Source: UBA12481 sp942493265
GTDB taxonomy: Bacteria > Bacteroidota > Bacteroidia > Bacteroidales > UBA12481
DNA length: 64,000 bases
NCBI GenBank assembly: GCA_942493265.1
Contig: OW818688.1
Coordinates: 1,364,001 to 1,428,000, forward strand
Direction: 5' to 3'
Under the pieces are notes generated by a model. The model made no database searches. It was not told the DNA's origin and saw nothing but the letters and a program-made list of their open reading frames with translations. Each line of letters starts with the position of its first letter. Position 1 is the first letter of the stretch. Of this stretch, positions 51,486 through 62,200 are shown one piece after another. The position numbers and the translations under genes were made by a program.

Positions 51486-52447
51486 TCGAGCGGCTGACCG
51501 AGATTCATCGAAAGCTGAATGGTATGACTCGTGAACCGTCCCGGAATATCTGCCGATACCGGGATCTCAAACAGATAGCGGATCGACAGGTTATCGAGCC
51601 GTGCCCCTGCAAATATTGAAATGCCGCGGTTATACCGGTACTGAACCCCGGCATTGAACATATCCCGCAGATGAACCGTGGTGCTCACATCAAACCTGAA
51701 GCCACCGGAGCCGTTCAGCATGATTAACCCCATGGGTTCAACCTTGAGGTTCAACTCGCGGCTGAGGGTGAAAAAATAGCCTCCATATGCGTACATGGAG
51801 CGGGCCAGGTCGGGGTTCAATGAGGGCTCTTCCAATCCGGGATAGCCGTAATTGCCGAATTGCACCGATGAGTTGGCAAGCTGAACAAGCGAAAACCCTG
51901 CATACCCTTCCTTGGTGAAATAGTGCATACCGGCATTGAAGTCTACAAAATAACTCTTGTTCGGATTGCTCAGATAAGGATCGTTCGGATCGGTCATGAT
52001 GATACTGGTGGTGCCTACCTGGAAAAACGACGGCGATAATCCGAAGGATAACCGGCCATCCCCGATGAACATGTTGTAGGAGTAATCCAGATGAAACCCG
52101 GTGATGCCGAATACCCCGTACGATTCATGAAAAAATCCGCCGCCGGCCCCAACATTGCTGTAAGTGTTTCTTCCCTTGTTCACAAACCCGAATGGGGTGA
52201 AGCGGTTTTTCGACCGGGCAACGCGCGACTGAAAGGTAACACTCTGACTGGCAGGCGCCCCGTCCCAGCCTACCCACTGCTGACGGCTTTGAACCGAGAG
52301 CTGCGCGTAACGGCCGGTGCCGGCAACCGCCGGATTGAGCAGAAAGAGATTCGACAGATATTGATCGGAGAAGGCGTTTGTTTGCGACTGGCCCGAAAAG
52401 AAAGGCATCAGCAATAACAGGATGATATGGATCGTGTTCTTCTTCAT
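51482..52447 (-). CDS. PorP/SprF-family type IX secretion membrane protein
   Basis: A 321-residue outer-membrane protein (signal MKKNTIHIILLLLMPFFSGQSQ) of the PorP/SprF family: the opening DQYLSNLFLLNPAVAGTGRYAQLSVQSRQQWVGWDGAPASQ is the family signature, and the rest alternates beta-strands. In Flavobacterium johnsoniae SprF is needed for secretion or attachment of SprB, a type B T9SS substrate. Here its ATG overlaps by 4 bp the stop of a large type B protein, so they are translationally coupled and most probably act as a dedicated substrate-partner pair. The core T9SS genes (porK, L, M, N, sov) are not in this window. Confidence 0.92.
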   Translation of the reverse strand: MKKNTIHIILLLLMPFFSGQSQTNAFSDQYLSNLFLLNPAVAGTGRYAQLSVQSRQQWVGWDGAPASQSVTFQSRVARSKNRFTPFGFVNKGRNTYSNVGAGGGFFHESYGVFGITGFHLDYSYNMFIGDGRLSFGLSPSFFQVGTTSIIMTDPNDPYLSNPNKSYFVDFNAGMHYFTKEGYAGFSLVQLANSSVQFGNYGYPGLEEPSLNPDLARSMYAYGGYFFTLSRELNLKVEPMGLIMLNGSGGFRFDVSTTVHLRDMFNAGVQYRYNRGISIFAGARLDNLSIRYLFEIPVSADIPGRFTSHTIQLSMNLGQPLD

Positions 52448-55400
52448 CTTAATATGGAGACCGATCCTTTCAGCGGTTTTAAATCACTTCGCAGCCAAAC
52501 CAGGTAGTAGTATGCCCCCACGGGAGATACATTCCCCGATTTGTCGACCCCGTTCCAGGGCTCGGGATAGCCGGTTTCCGACCACCAGATGAGCTTGCCG
52601 GCCCGGTTGTACAGCTTGACTTCACATTCCGGAAAGTCTTTGAGCGCCGGAATCTTCCAGGTTTCATTGCTTCCGTCGCCATTGGGCGTAAAGGCATTGG
52701 GAATTTGGAACGGCGGATAGTCGAGCGTGAGGTTGATCAGTGCATTTTCACGGCACTTGGATGCATCGGTCACCCATACGAGGTATTTGCCTAACTCCAT
52801 GTTCGACAGATAGGTTACCGTATCATTGGTCGACCATTTAACCGAATAGGGCGGGGTGCCGCCGGTTATCCGCAGATTGATCTCACCATCCGGACATTCC
52901 TCACAGCTGGGCGATACCAGATGATAGTTGATCTGTATGCTGTCGGGCTCCTTAAAGGTGATCTCTTTCGGATATTTTACCGTGCAGGCCTTGTCCTCCC
53001 GTACCACAATCTGAAATTGATTGTCGCCGTACAACCCCTGAAACCACGGACTCGAATAGTAGTGCAGCCCGTCGTCGATGCTGTATTCGTAATGGGTTCC
53101 GGTACCGTGCGAAATGATCTTCAAACTGCCGTCGCGGTTGCCCGGACAGCTTACGGGATAAGTCTCAACGGAATCAATCACCAACAGGGCCGGATCGTTT
53201 ACCTGGATATTCACCGTATCGGAACTCACACACCCGTTTTTCGTAATGGCCACGTAATAAGTGCCGGTTTCATTGATCAGTATTTCCTGCGTTACGGCAT
53301 CCGTGCTCCATTGGTATGCGTCGCCCGTGCCGCCCGAAAGCGCAATCGGGTTCGACTTGCAGTAAATGGTATCTTGTCCGAGATCCACAACCGGTAACGG
53401 TTTGATGGTCAGGTTCACCTCGTCGCTGTTTTCACATCCGTCGAGGGTGATGGTCAGCTTGTAAATGCCTGTTTCACTGGCAGATATATCCTGAGTAGTT
53501 TCATTGGTGCTCCACAGATAACTGTCGCCCTTTCCCCCGTTGAGGGTGATGGGCTCGGAGGCGCATATCGTGGAATCCGGACCTAAATTCACCTCAGGCA
53601 ACGGCTTGATGGTGATGTGTATGCTGTCGGTTTTAAAGCAACCGTTTTTCTGGATCGTAAGCTGATAGGTACCGCTTTCATTCACCGAAATCTGCTGAAT
53701 CGTGTCCGATGTACTCCACAGATATTTGTCGCCCGTACCCCCGTTCAGCACAATCGGCGCTGCCTTGCACTGTACCCGGTCATCGCCGAGTTCTACCTTC
53801 GGCAATGGCTTGATCAGTATGCTGGTGGTATCGCTGAGCAAACAGTTGTTCTTGTCGGTGGCAAATACGATGAGCTCGGGAATGGATTCGGTGATCTCAA
53901 CATAGCGGGTTGTGGCATTATTGTTCCAGGTCCAGGCATTGAATCCGCTTCCCCCGTCGAGCCGGATGGTATCACCCTCACAGCCAATCCGGTCAACCCC
54001 CAGCTGGGGCAATGTGTACGGGTAAACCTCCACTTTTAACTGACCGATCGAGGAACATTCTTTGCCGGTTTCCGGATCAATCGAATATCCTTTAACGATA
54101 TAAGTTGTGGTCTCCCAGGGATATACGTCAACAGTGGAACCGGTGGTCCCATCGGGATTTTCCCACAGATATTCGTTGGCTCCCCCGGCCTGCAGCGTAA
54201 CTTTGCTGCCGGCACAGGCTATCCCCTTAACCGACGGTATGATGACGATCGCAGGTGCATTTTCTTCCGATACGGCGAGCTTGCTGGTGAGCACACATCC
54301 CGTTTCAACCGAGGTGATCTTCACTTCATACACTCCGAATGGCAGATTGGTTGCGCTATTAGTCTTATTATCAGGGAACAGCGTCCATTCAAATGTATAT
54401 TGATCAGTGGCGAGTTCCATCTCGATGGTGATCGATCCGTTGTTCGATCCGCATCCCGCCCGGGTAATAAAGGTGTTTTTGATCACCGGAAGGGGTTTTT
54501 CCACCACCATAGTGGAATCGCTGTTGGAGCAGCCGTTGTAATGCGTTACCGTAACCACAAACTCGCCAACCGTATAGATATTCCGGTACCGCTCAACATT
54601 CAGGTTCTGATTGTCGCGCCAGCTGTAAAAGGCCCCGTCGCCGGCATCCAGGCGGGCCGGACTCCCCTTGCACATGCTCGTGGTATCGGGAAAATTGAGC
54701 TCGGGCAGCTGATGGATCGTTACTTCCTGCGTCTGTATAATATCCGTTCCGAACTGCGATACGGTTAATTTTACGAAATATTTGCCGGCCGCCGTAAAGC
54801 GGTAAGTGCCTTCCATGGTTAAGCGGTCGATCGTTGCCAGGGCAATGAAGTCCATATTTGAATTGAAGATCTCCCATTTGGGCATTCCTTCAATCGTGGA
54901 TTTGTTGGCCGAAAGGTAAAATTTGGTCAGGTCGTTCTGACAGGTGCTCTCATAATAGAATTCGGCGGCCTTGAAAAAGTCGGACAGAAAGGTGGGTAGT
55001 CCGAAATAGGCTTTTCCGCCTTCTTCTAATTCATTGTCCATCAAGCTGGCACCATGTTCAACATAGTTGCATTTTTTCTGGATCGGGGAGTTCACCACAC
55101 CCAGAAAAGGCTGTCCCGAAAGCGATACATAGATCTTTCCGTTCGGCCCCAGCTGCATGGCCCCGCACAGCACGCCCGACTGCTGCCGCAATATCTGCAC
55201 GCTGTTTTTTATGGCAGCTTCTTTTAAGTCATTCAGGTCCCACTGGTATAAAATCCCGCCTTTCCGCGTGGATCCGTACAGGAAATTGCTGGTCGGCGAG
55301 AATTCCACCCCGTAAGCGGCCCCCTTTTCGGCAAATTTATCGGCATTGTCGCCGGCCGGAAGCTTGGCAATTACCTTGATATCACCGTTTCTGTTGTCGA

Positions 55401-56163
55401 AACTGAACAGCTCAAAAAATTTCAATCCTTCAACCGCCGTGGCTAAAAAGTCCCCTTTCGGCGATGATTTCAGATATCCCGTTGCGCCGCGGTTGTCGCG
55501 GTCGCTGAGGTCGATGCGGTGCTCGGAACCGGCATTTACCGTGTTGATGAGCGCCACCCCGCTGCTGGTGAGCTTGAATTCATAAAATGCCCAGGTGCCA
55601 AACTGATGCGCAATCACCCAATAATCCTTTTCGGGGGTCTTTACCACCGTGATCTTCTCGGTAAACAACACATTGGAAGTGTTGGGCATGGGCACATTTT
55701 TTTGCACGATCCTTCCCAATCCGCCGTTCACCGACAGATCGGCCACGCTGTAGTTCAATCCCCGGTACCGTACATCCGGATTGGGGGATATCGCTGATAC
55801 CGCCTTGGCAACGGTAAAAATGTAAAATTCGGTTGTTGAGCCCGGTTTGGGAACCACAATGGACGATTGCGTACTGGATGCATCTCCGTATAACCCTTCA
55901 CCATTTGCCATGATCTCATGGTTGCGGTTGTAAACCGTTTGCCCGTCAGTGTAAAAAAGCAGCTGTCCGTCTTTATCGCAAATGGTGGCAACCCCTTCAC
56001 GGGTGTTGATTTTTCCGTCGGTCAGCGGACGTGGATAATACTGATTGAAGTCCAGACCGGCATTTTGTCCAAAATACCACACGGCCCCCTCTTTCTGGGC
56101 AAACAGCGTGGGGCCCAGCATTAAGGCTAACCCGATCAGACCAACACATAACCGCCTTTTCAC
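52444..56163 (-). CDS. Large T9SS type B (gliding-motility C-terminal domain) surface protein
   Basis: A 1239-residue secreted protein. I chose the GTG at 56163 because it opens a signal peptide directly (MKRRLCVGLIGLALMLGPTLFAQ); a TTG at 56187 is the other option and no ATG is available. The first about 400 residues resemble a propeller (GAVWYFGQNAGLDF, GQLLFYTDGQTVYNR, GATGYLKSSPKGDFLAT). PKD/Ig-like domains follow, then about four Ig-like repeats of some 68 residues (LPxVxLGxDxxxC, GGxGDxYLWST, ETGxYxLTIxxxGC). The end is a CHU_C type B sorting domain (IPNAFTPNGDGSNETW, VKLYNRAGKLIWW, GAYYYLVWL). It resembles proteins that form surface adhesins or filaments. Partner is the PorP/SprF protein 4 bp overlapping. 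Confidence 0.88.
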   Translation of the reverse strand: MKRRLCVGLIGLALMLGPTLFAQKEGAVWYFGQNAGLDFNQYYPRPLTDGKINTREGVATICDKDGQLLFYTDGQTVYNRNHEIMANGEGLYGDASSTQSSIVVPKPGSTTEFYIFTVAKAVSAISPNPDVRYRGLNYSVADLSVNGGLGRIVQKNVPMPNTSNVLFTEKITVVKTPEKDYWVIAHQFGTWAFYEFKLTSSGVALINTVNAGSEHRIDLSDRDNRGATGYLKSSPKGDFLATAVEGLKFFELFSFDNRNGDIKVIAKLPAGDNADKFAEKGAAYGVEFSPTSNFLYGSTRKGGILYQWDLNDLKEAAIKNSVQILRQQSGVLCGAMQLGPNGKIYVSLSGQPFLGVVNSPIQKKCNYVEHGASLMDNELEEGGKAYFGLPTFLSDFFKAAEFYYESTCQNDLTKFYLSANKSTIEGMPKWEIFNSNMDFIALATIDRLTMEGTYRFTAAGKYFVKLTVSQFGTDIIQTQEVTIHQLPELNFPDTTSMCKGSPARLDAGDGAFYSWRDNQNLNVERYRNIYTVGEFVVTVTHYNGCSNSDSTMVVEKPLPVIKNTFITRAGCGSNNGSITIEMELATDQYTFEWTLFPDNKTNSATNLPFGVYEVKITSVETGCVLTSKLAVSEENAPAIVIIPSVKGIACAGSKVTLQAGGANEYLWENPDGTTGSTVDVYPWETTTYIVKGYSIDPETGKECSSIGQLKVEVYPYTLPQLGVDRIGCEGDTIRLDGGSGFNAWTWNNNATTRYVEITESIPELIVFATDKNNCLLSDTTSILIKPLPKVELGDDRVQCKAAPIVLNGGTGDKYLWSTSDTIQQISVNESGTYQLTIQKNGCFKTDSIHITIKPLPEVNLGPDSTICASEPITLNGGKGDSYLWSTNETTQDISASETGIYKLTITLDGCENSDEVNLTIKPLPVVDLGQDTIYCKSNPIALSGGTGDAYQWSTDAVTQEILINETGTYYVAITKNGCVSSDTVNIQVNDPALLVIDSVETYPVSCPGNRDGSLKIISHGTGTHYEYSIDDGLHYYSSPWFQGLYGDNQFQIVVREDKACTVKYPKEITFKEPDSIQINYHLVSPSCEECPDGEINLRITGGTPPYSVKWSTNDTVTYLSNMELGKYLVWVTDASKCRENALINLTLDYPPFQIPNAFTPNGDGSNETWKIPALKDFPECEVKLYNRAGKLIWWSETGYPEPWNGVDKSGNVSPVGAYYYLVWLRSDLKPLKGSVSILR

Positions 56164-56235
56164 AACTTGAGGATTTGAAGTCGGCAAAGATTATGAAAAT
56201 TCCGCACTATATTTACGCGATTTATATTTTTGATT

Positions 56236-58704
56236 ATGAGAAAACTGATATTCATTATATGCTTCATCGGTTCGGTTATTTCCGGGCATTCGCAGAACAT
56301 CGGCGACTATCCGGAGTATCCCGTACCCATGAAGTACCGCCTGAAAGGAGCCGCCCCGCTCCCATACATGATTGACAATTCACAGAAAAAATATTTCCCG
56401 TCGGTTTTCGATCAGAACGGTTACAGCTGCAACCAGGCCAGCAGTATCGGCTATGTATTTAATTATGAGATTAATCGCCTGCGTGATGTGGCTTCGGATG
56501 TTCCCGAAAACCTGTATACCCCGGGATTCGTGTGGAACCTCCTCAACAGCAGCAACTGGGGCGTTGGCGTAAGCTATTTCGACAGCTGGGAAATCGTGAA
56601 AGCGGCCGGCAGTCCCAATTATATCGATTATCCTTTCTATATGTCGGGCGTCGGAATCTGGATGTCGGGATACGATAAGTATTACCGCGCCATGCAAAAC
56701 CGCATATCCGTCAACTATTCACTCCCGGTGGGAACACCGGAGGGCCTCGCCATATTCAAGCAATATCTCGCCAACCATTTCGAGGATTCTCCGGATGGCG
56801 GCGTTGCCAGTTTCCAGATCTCTTCCGACAGGATGGACACCCGTCCCTGGACCGATCCCGCCACCTCCGAGCAGTGGCCGGTGATCTGGACTTTCGGCAA
56901 CCAGGTGGGTCATGCCATGACTTTCGTGGGATATAATGATTCGGTGAAGGTCGACCTGAATTTCGATGGCCTTTACACAAACGATATCGATACCAATGAT
57001 GATGGTATCGTGGATATGAAGGACTGGGAAGTGGGCGCCCTCCTGGCCGTAAACAGCTGGGGCAAAGGATGGAACAAGGGCGGTAAGGCTTACGTGATGT
57101 ACAGCGTGGTGGCCCGCGAAGGCAACGATGGCGGAATCTGGAACCGATCGGTGCACGTGGTGAAAGCCATGAGAACCTATAACCCTGAACTCACCATGCG
57201 CGTGGTGATGAGGCACGAACAGCGAAACCGTTTCCGGGTACTCGCCGGATTTTCAACGGATACCACCGCAACAAAACCGCAGCAAACGCTAAGCTTCCCG
57301 ATTTTTAATTACCAGGGCGACCGTAATCCCCTGGAAGATCCTGAAAATCCGGATGATAGCAAACGCTTTGAGTTCGGACTGGATATCACCCCGTTCATCA
57401 GCTCACTCGAACCGGGTGTTCCGGTGAAATTCTTCCTCGTGATAGAGGAGAATGATCCGGATTATCTGGCAGCCGGACAAATCGATGAGTTTGCCGTGAT
57501 CCATTATCTCGCCGGTGCGAATGAGATGATCTCCGACTGGAAAGAGGTGCAGATCGTCAATAATGGACTCACCTACTTAAGCCTTACCGAAACCCTCGAC
57601 TTCAACAAGCTGAAGGTGGAAAAAGCGGAAGTAACCAATGTTACCGTCGGACTGCCATTCTATGGCCAGCTATCGGCCAGTGGCGGACAACCCCCATACC
57701 GCTGGGAACTCATCAAGGATTATCAGGAAAAAACGTATGCAGTGGATTTTGAGGATGTTATAGGCGATACCCTATCAGATTACGAACATGAAAAGCAGTT
57801 TCAGCGCGTTAACCTTCCCTTCGAATTCCCGTTTTACGGCACCCGCTATAAAAGTTTGATCGCCGATATCCGCGGAACGCTCTATTTCGATAACGAATAC
57901 CACCAGTATCCTTACGCCATCAGTCAGGACCTGATTTTTCAGATTCGCAAGAGCATTGTTGTATTCGGGGCTGATATTCAGATCAATAACCCGGGCGATG
58001 TTCTCCTCTATCATGCCACCGATTCCGTGGTAACCTTTGAATGGAAAGCATCGGTGTACACCGGATTGCAGGTATATCCCCTGTCAGTAAGCGCGAAACT
58101 TTATGCCGACGGCAGGATCGAATATTTCTACGGACAGCGCAGCATACCCTCTTCAGGCGATTATCCCTGGCAGGTGGGCATATCCAATGGCGATATGAAT
58201 CTGTTCAAATATGCCTCCATCAGCGAGAACCAGCTGATGTTCGAAAATTATGCCATCACCTTTTCCCCCACGGATTATCCTGAAGATCTGATATTAACCG
58301 AAGATGGCACGCTCAGCGGTCTCGCCGATGAGGATAATCATCTGTGGAGCATATTGGTCAAGGTAACCGACTCCTACAATCAGGTGCAATACGCATCGGT
58401 TCCGATCTCCACAGTCACTGCCGATACCGTCACCGCCCAGAGCCGCAACTATCCCAACCCGTTCAGCCGTTCCACCGGCATCTCCTTCAAGGTGAATGAA
58501 GAATCCCCCGTCATCCTTGATATTTACGACTTTGCCGGCCGCAAAGTGATGGAAATCCTCAACCGCACGCTCCTGCCCGGCGACTTCACCTTCTACTGGA
58601 ATGCCCGCGACAAATCCAACCGCGACGTCAACCCCGGAACTTACATTTACCAGCTCCGCGTGGGGGCCAGGGTTGAAACCGGGAAGATGATATTGGTGCG
58701 GTAG
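56236..58704 (+). CDS. Secreted papain-like (C1) peptidase, paralogue of the one at 44294
   Basis: An 822-residue secreted cysteine peptidase (signal MRKLIFIICFIGSVISGHSQ; ATG 56236, with only TTG further upstream). Catalytic residues: Gln 60 and Cys 65 in FDQNGYSCNQASS, His about 226 in VGHAMTFVGY, Asn about 272 in VNSWGKGW. The same insert with two acidic loops (DLNFDGLYTND, DTNDDGIVDMKDWE) lies between His and Asn. Half of the protein is Ig-like domains; the last about 85 residues (RNYPNPFSRSTGISF to GKMILVR) form an FlgD-like/T9SS sorting domain. It is divergent from the type B gene. It is about as diverged from the other copy as expected for an old duplication (shared VSYFDSWE/N, SGYDKYYRAMQN/KN). 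Substrate unknown. Confidence 0.9.
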   Translation: MRKLIFIICFIGSVISGHSQNIGDYPEYPVPMKYRLKGAAPLPYMIDNSQKKYFPSVFDQNGYSCNQASSIGYVFNYEINRLRDVASDVPENLYTPGFVWNLLNSSNWGVGVSYFDSWEIVKAAGSPNYIDYPFYMSGVGIWMSGYDKYYRAMQNRISVNYSLPVGTPEGLAIFKQYLANHFEDSPDGGVASFQISSDRMDTRPWTDPATSEQWPVIWTFGNQVGHAMTFVGYNDSVKVDLNFDGLYTNDIDTNDDGIVDMKDWEVGALLAVNSWGKGWNKGGKAYVMYSVVAREGNDGGIWNRSVHVVKAMRTYNPELTMRVVMRHEQRNRFRVLAGFSTDTTATKPQQTLSFPIFNYQGDRNPLEDPENPDDSKRFEFGLDITPFISSLEPGVPVKFFLVIEENDPDYLAAGQIDEFAVIHYLAGANEMISDWKEVQIVNNGLTYLSLTETLDFNKLKVEKAEVTNVTVGLPFYGQLSASGGQPPYRWELIKDYQEKTYAVDFEDVIGDTLSDYEHEKQFQRVNLPFEFPFYGTRYKSLIADIRGTLYFDNEYHQYPYAISQDLIFQIRKSIVVFGADIQINNPGDVLLYHATDSVVTFEWKASVYTGLQVYPLSVSAKLYADGRIEYFYGQRSIPSSGDYPWQVGISNGDMNLFKYASISENQLMFENYAITFSPTDYPEDLILTEDGTLSGLADEDNHLWSILVKVTDSYNQVQYASVPISTVTADTVTAQSRNYPNPFSRSTGISFKVNEESPVILDIYDFAGRKVMEILNRTLLPGDFTFYWNARDKSNRDVNPGTYIYQLRVGARVETGKMILVR

Positions 58705-59238
58705 GGTGCCTCGGAGAAGTGTCATCCTGCCTTTGATCGAAGTTGTACCCACCCCCTGCCCCTCCCTAAAATAGGGAGGGGTGGAGCATCGGCATGATTT
58801 TCGGAGCAGTGCCATCCACCTCCGAGTCACCCTCGGAGAAGTATCATCTACCACTTCGGCACCCTCGGAGAAGTGTCATCCCGGCGAAAGCCGGGACCGT
58901 GTCACGCTACTCCGAGGCCTTTGAGCAGTGTCATCCTGCCTTTGATCGAAGTTGTACCCACCCCTGACCCCTCCCTAAAATAGGGAGGGGTGGAGCACCT
59001 GCCAGGCTATTGTATTTGATTGATCTTGATGCTCTTGCCAGATTATTTTTCTGATTTTCTAAGGGTTGTTGAGAGCAGAGAAGATCTTTTCCAAAACAGC
59101 AGGCACTAATCCAAAATGGAAAAAATCTTCAAAAAATAGTACAAACAACATAATCTTCACATTATCAACCAATTTGGCAAGTGCTCCACCCCTCCCTATT
59201 TTAGGGAGGGGCAGGGGTGGGTACAACTCTAGTACTTC
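58705..59238. repeat. Repeat-filled intergenic region
   Basis: This 534-bp gap has no gene. It contains a CCCTCCCTA hairpin module at about 58732-58800, scattered CTCGGAG half modules, one complete CTCGGAG hairpin at 58862-58917 (stem CCCGGC / GCCGGG, loop GAAA), and the 279-bp inverted-repeat element at 58950-59228. All modules are shared with the array at 39355-40975. Confidence 0.85.
58950..59228. mobile_element. 279-bp element with 48-49 bp inverted terminal arms
   Basis: Arms at 58950-58998 and 59181-59228 are reverse complements except for one extra base (CTGACCCC versus CTGCCCC). Each arm holds the CCCCTCCCTA-AAA-TAGGGAGGGG hairpin. The 182-bp centre is AT-rich, non-coding, and not seen elsewhere in the window. 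It looks like a non-autonomous element or two repeat modules trapped head to head; no transposase is nearby. It ends 10 bp before the stop codon of the RND gene. Confidence 0.65.
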
Positions 59239-62200
59239 TTACCTCCTCCCCCTCGTAAACATGCTCTTCGTTTGCTGACCCACCTGATACATCACCGGAA
59301 CAATCACCAGCGTTAAAAAGGTGGAAAAGGTCAAACCAAAAATAATGGCCTGCGACATCGGTCCCCAGAACAGTACGTTGTCACCCCCGAAATAAATGTT
59401 GGGCTTGAATTCGGCAAACATCCCGATCAGGTCAATGTTCAACCCGATGGCCAGCGGCAGCATCCCCAATATCGTGGTGAGGGCGGTCATCAATACCGGA
59501 CGCATACGCGTTTGTCCCCCTTCAATGATGCATTCCTGCGCAACTGCAAAAGGCAGCTCGGCGCCGGGCTCCAATCCCATCTCCATCCGCTTGCGCTCTT
59601 TCAGCAGCGTGATGTAGTCCACCAGCACTATCCCGTTCTTCACCACAATCCCCGCCAATGCAATGATGCCGATACCGGTCATGATGATCACAAAGTCGAG
59701 CTTGAAGGCCGATAAACCAAGGAAAACCCCGATGATGCTGAACACAATCGTGGTGAGTATGATCAGCGTTTTCCCGAAGGAGTTGAACTGCGTAACCAGA
59801 ATCACAAAGATCAGTGCCATAACCAGTAACATCGCCTCCAGCATAAACAAACTGCTGCTCTCGGTTTGCTCCTGCTCCCCGGTGAAGTGAATGCCGTACC
59901 CTTCCGGCAGCGGCATGTCTTTCAGCAGCGCCATCAGTTCGCGGTTGATCGAGGTGGCATTGTATCCCGCAGCGGCGTTGGAGTAGAGTGTTACCACCCG
60001 TTCAACATCCTTGCGGTTGACCGATCCGAATGTTGTGCTGTAAGAGAAGTCCGCAACAGCCGATATCGGCACCTGAACCATCTGGCCGGTGGCCATGTTC
60101 ATCGAGGTGACTTTCTGATTCATCAAACTGCTCAGGTCGTAGCGGTAACCCTCGGCCAGACGGATCTCGATCGGATATTCATCTTCGCCGATCTTGAAAT
60201 TGGATATCTCCTTGCCAAACAGTGCCGTACGTATTGTGGAGGCGATCACCACGGTGGATAAACCATAGCGCTGCGCCTTGTCACGGTCGATGTTCACCAG
60301 CAACTCAGGTTTTCCCAGTTCAATGTCGGTCTTCAAACCTTCAATTCCCTGTATGCCAGAGTCTTCTATCTTATTCATCACGGTATCGGCATACGCCAGC
60401 AGCTGGTCGAATGATTTACCGGATATTTCTATGTTGATGGGATTTCCAGTGGGCGGACCCGATTCCTGCTTTTCAAGATTGAATTTGATCCCCGGATACT
60501 GTCCGATGAAAGCATTACTCAAATCCTGCATGATAACGTTGGTATTCACCCCGTTACGGAATTCGTAATCCACAAAGTTCAGTTGGATCTTGGCCCGGTG
60601 CGGAGTTTCGCCCGAGGCAAATTCATTGTCGCCGCGAACGCCTGATCCCACCATAGTAAGCATGGATTTTACCACATTGCTGCGGTCGCCCAGCACCTCG
60701 CGGGTCTTATCTTCCATCACCCGTGCCACGGAATCGGTTTGCTCAATATCCGTTCCCAGCGGCAACTCGGCAAACAGGTTGATCATGGCCGGCTCCCCAT
60801 CCGGGAATAACCGGGTTTCCCCGTGGCGCGCGCCAAACAGCATCATCGTGGCTATCAGCGTGGCAACAATTCCGGTGAGGAACCAGAACGGACGCTTTCC
60901 GCCCAAACTGTACCGGATGAACCGGAGATAGGCGGCCTCAAATTTTACCATCAGCACTTCACTGAACCAATAGGCAAACTGCTTCATGAACAGCTGATGC
61001 ATCACCATCAGCAATACCATCAGCATCAGCAGGTTGGCCAGCCAAAAAATTCCGGTGATGTAAAACAGCGCCGATACGGCTGCAATGATCGCGGCACGTA
61101 AGTACACCCGGCGGCTGCTGTGCGGCTTGCCGTGATCGTGCGACTCAAACGATGCGGTGAACACGGGCACAAATACCAGCGCTACCAGGAGCGAGGCCCC
61201 CAATACCACCATGAGCGTGATCGGCATGTATTTCATGAATTCACCCATCATCCCGCCCCAGAATATCAGCGGTAAAAAGGCCACCACCGTGGTCAGCGTG
61301 GAGGTGATTACCGGTATGGCAATCTCTCCAACCGCCAGCCGTGCCGCCTCAAATTTGGAATACCCCTTCTCCCGGAATCGCGTGATGACCTCCATCACCA
61401 CAATCGCATCGTCAACGAGCATCCCCAATGCCAGGATCAGTGAGAACAGTACAATCATATTGATTTGAGCCCCCTGCAACGTCAGAATCACAAAGGTGAT
61501 GAGCAGCGACATCGGTATGGCCAATCCTACGATCAGCGCATTCCGCAACCCTAAAAAGAGAAACAATACGGTGATTACCAGAATGATCCCCATTACAATG
61601 CTGTTTTCGAGCTCACCCAGCTGACGCTTGATGCCTTCCGACTGGTCCTGGGTGTAGTCTACCCGAAGATCCTGCGGAATCGATCCGTCTTTCTTGGCAG
61701 CATCTACCGCCTCAAAGGTGGATTGCGTGGCGGATATCAGGTTTTCGCCCGATTTTTTGACCACATTCAACGTAACTACCGGATGTCCGTTCAATCGGGC
61801 ATATGATTTTTTATCGCCAAATGAATCAGATACTTTCGCCACATCTTTCAGATACACCGTATTGGTCGGATCCTGCCGCACAATGATGTTCCCGATGTCG
61901 TCGATGGTCTCGAATTCCCCAACCGTACGCACCGACCGGCGGGTTTTGCCGATTTTGATCTCGCCGCCCGACATCGACATGTTTTCCATCCGCATGATGT
62001 TTTCAATGGCGGTGAAACTGATCCCCAGAGCTTCCATTTTCGGCAGATCAACTTCTACGAGAATCTTCCGGTCGTCGGCCCCGGTGATGTCAACTTTCGA
62101 GACTTCATTGATCCGCTCAAGCTCATCTTTCAGATATTCAGCGTAATCCTTCAGCTGAGTGATCGAATAGTCACCCGAGATGTTCACGTTCAATATCGGC

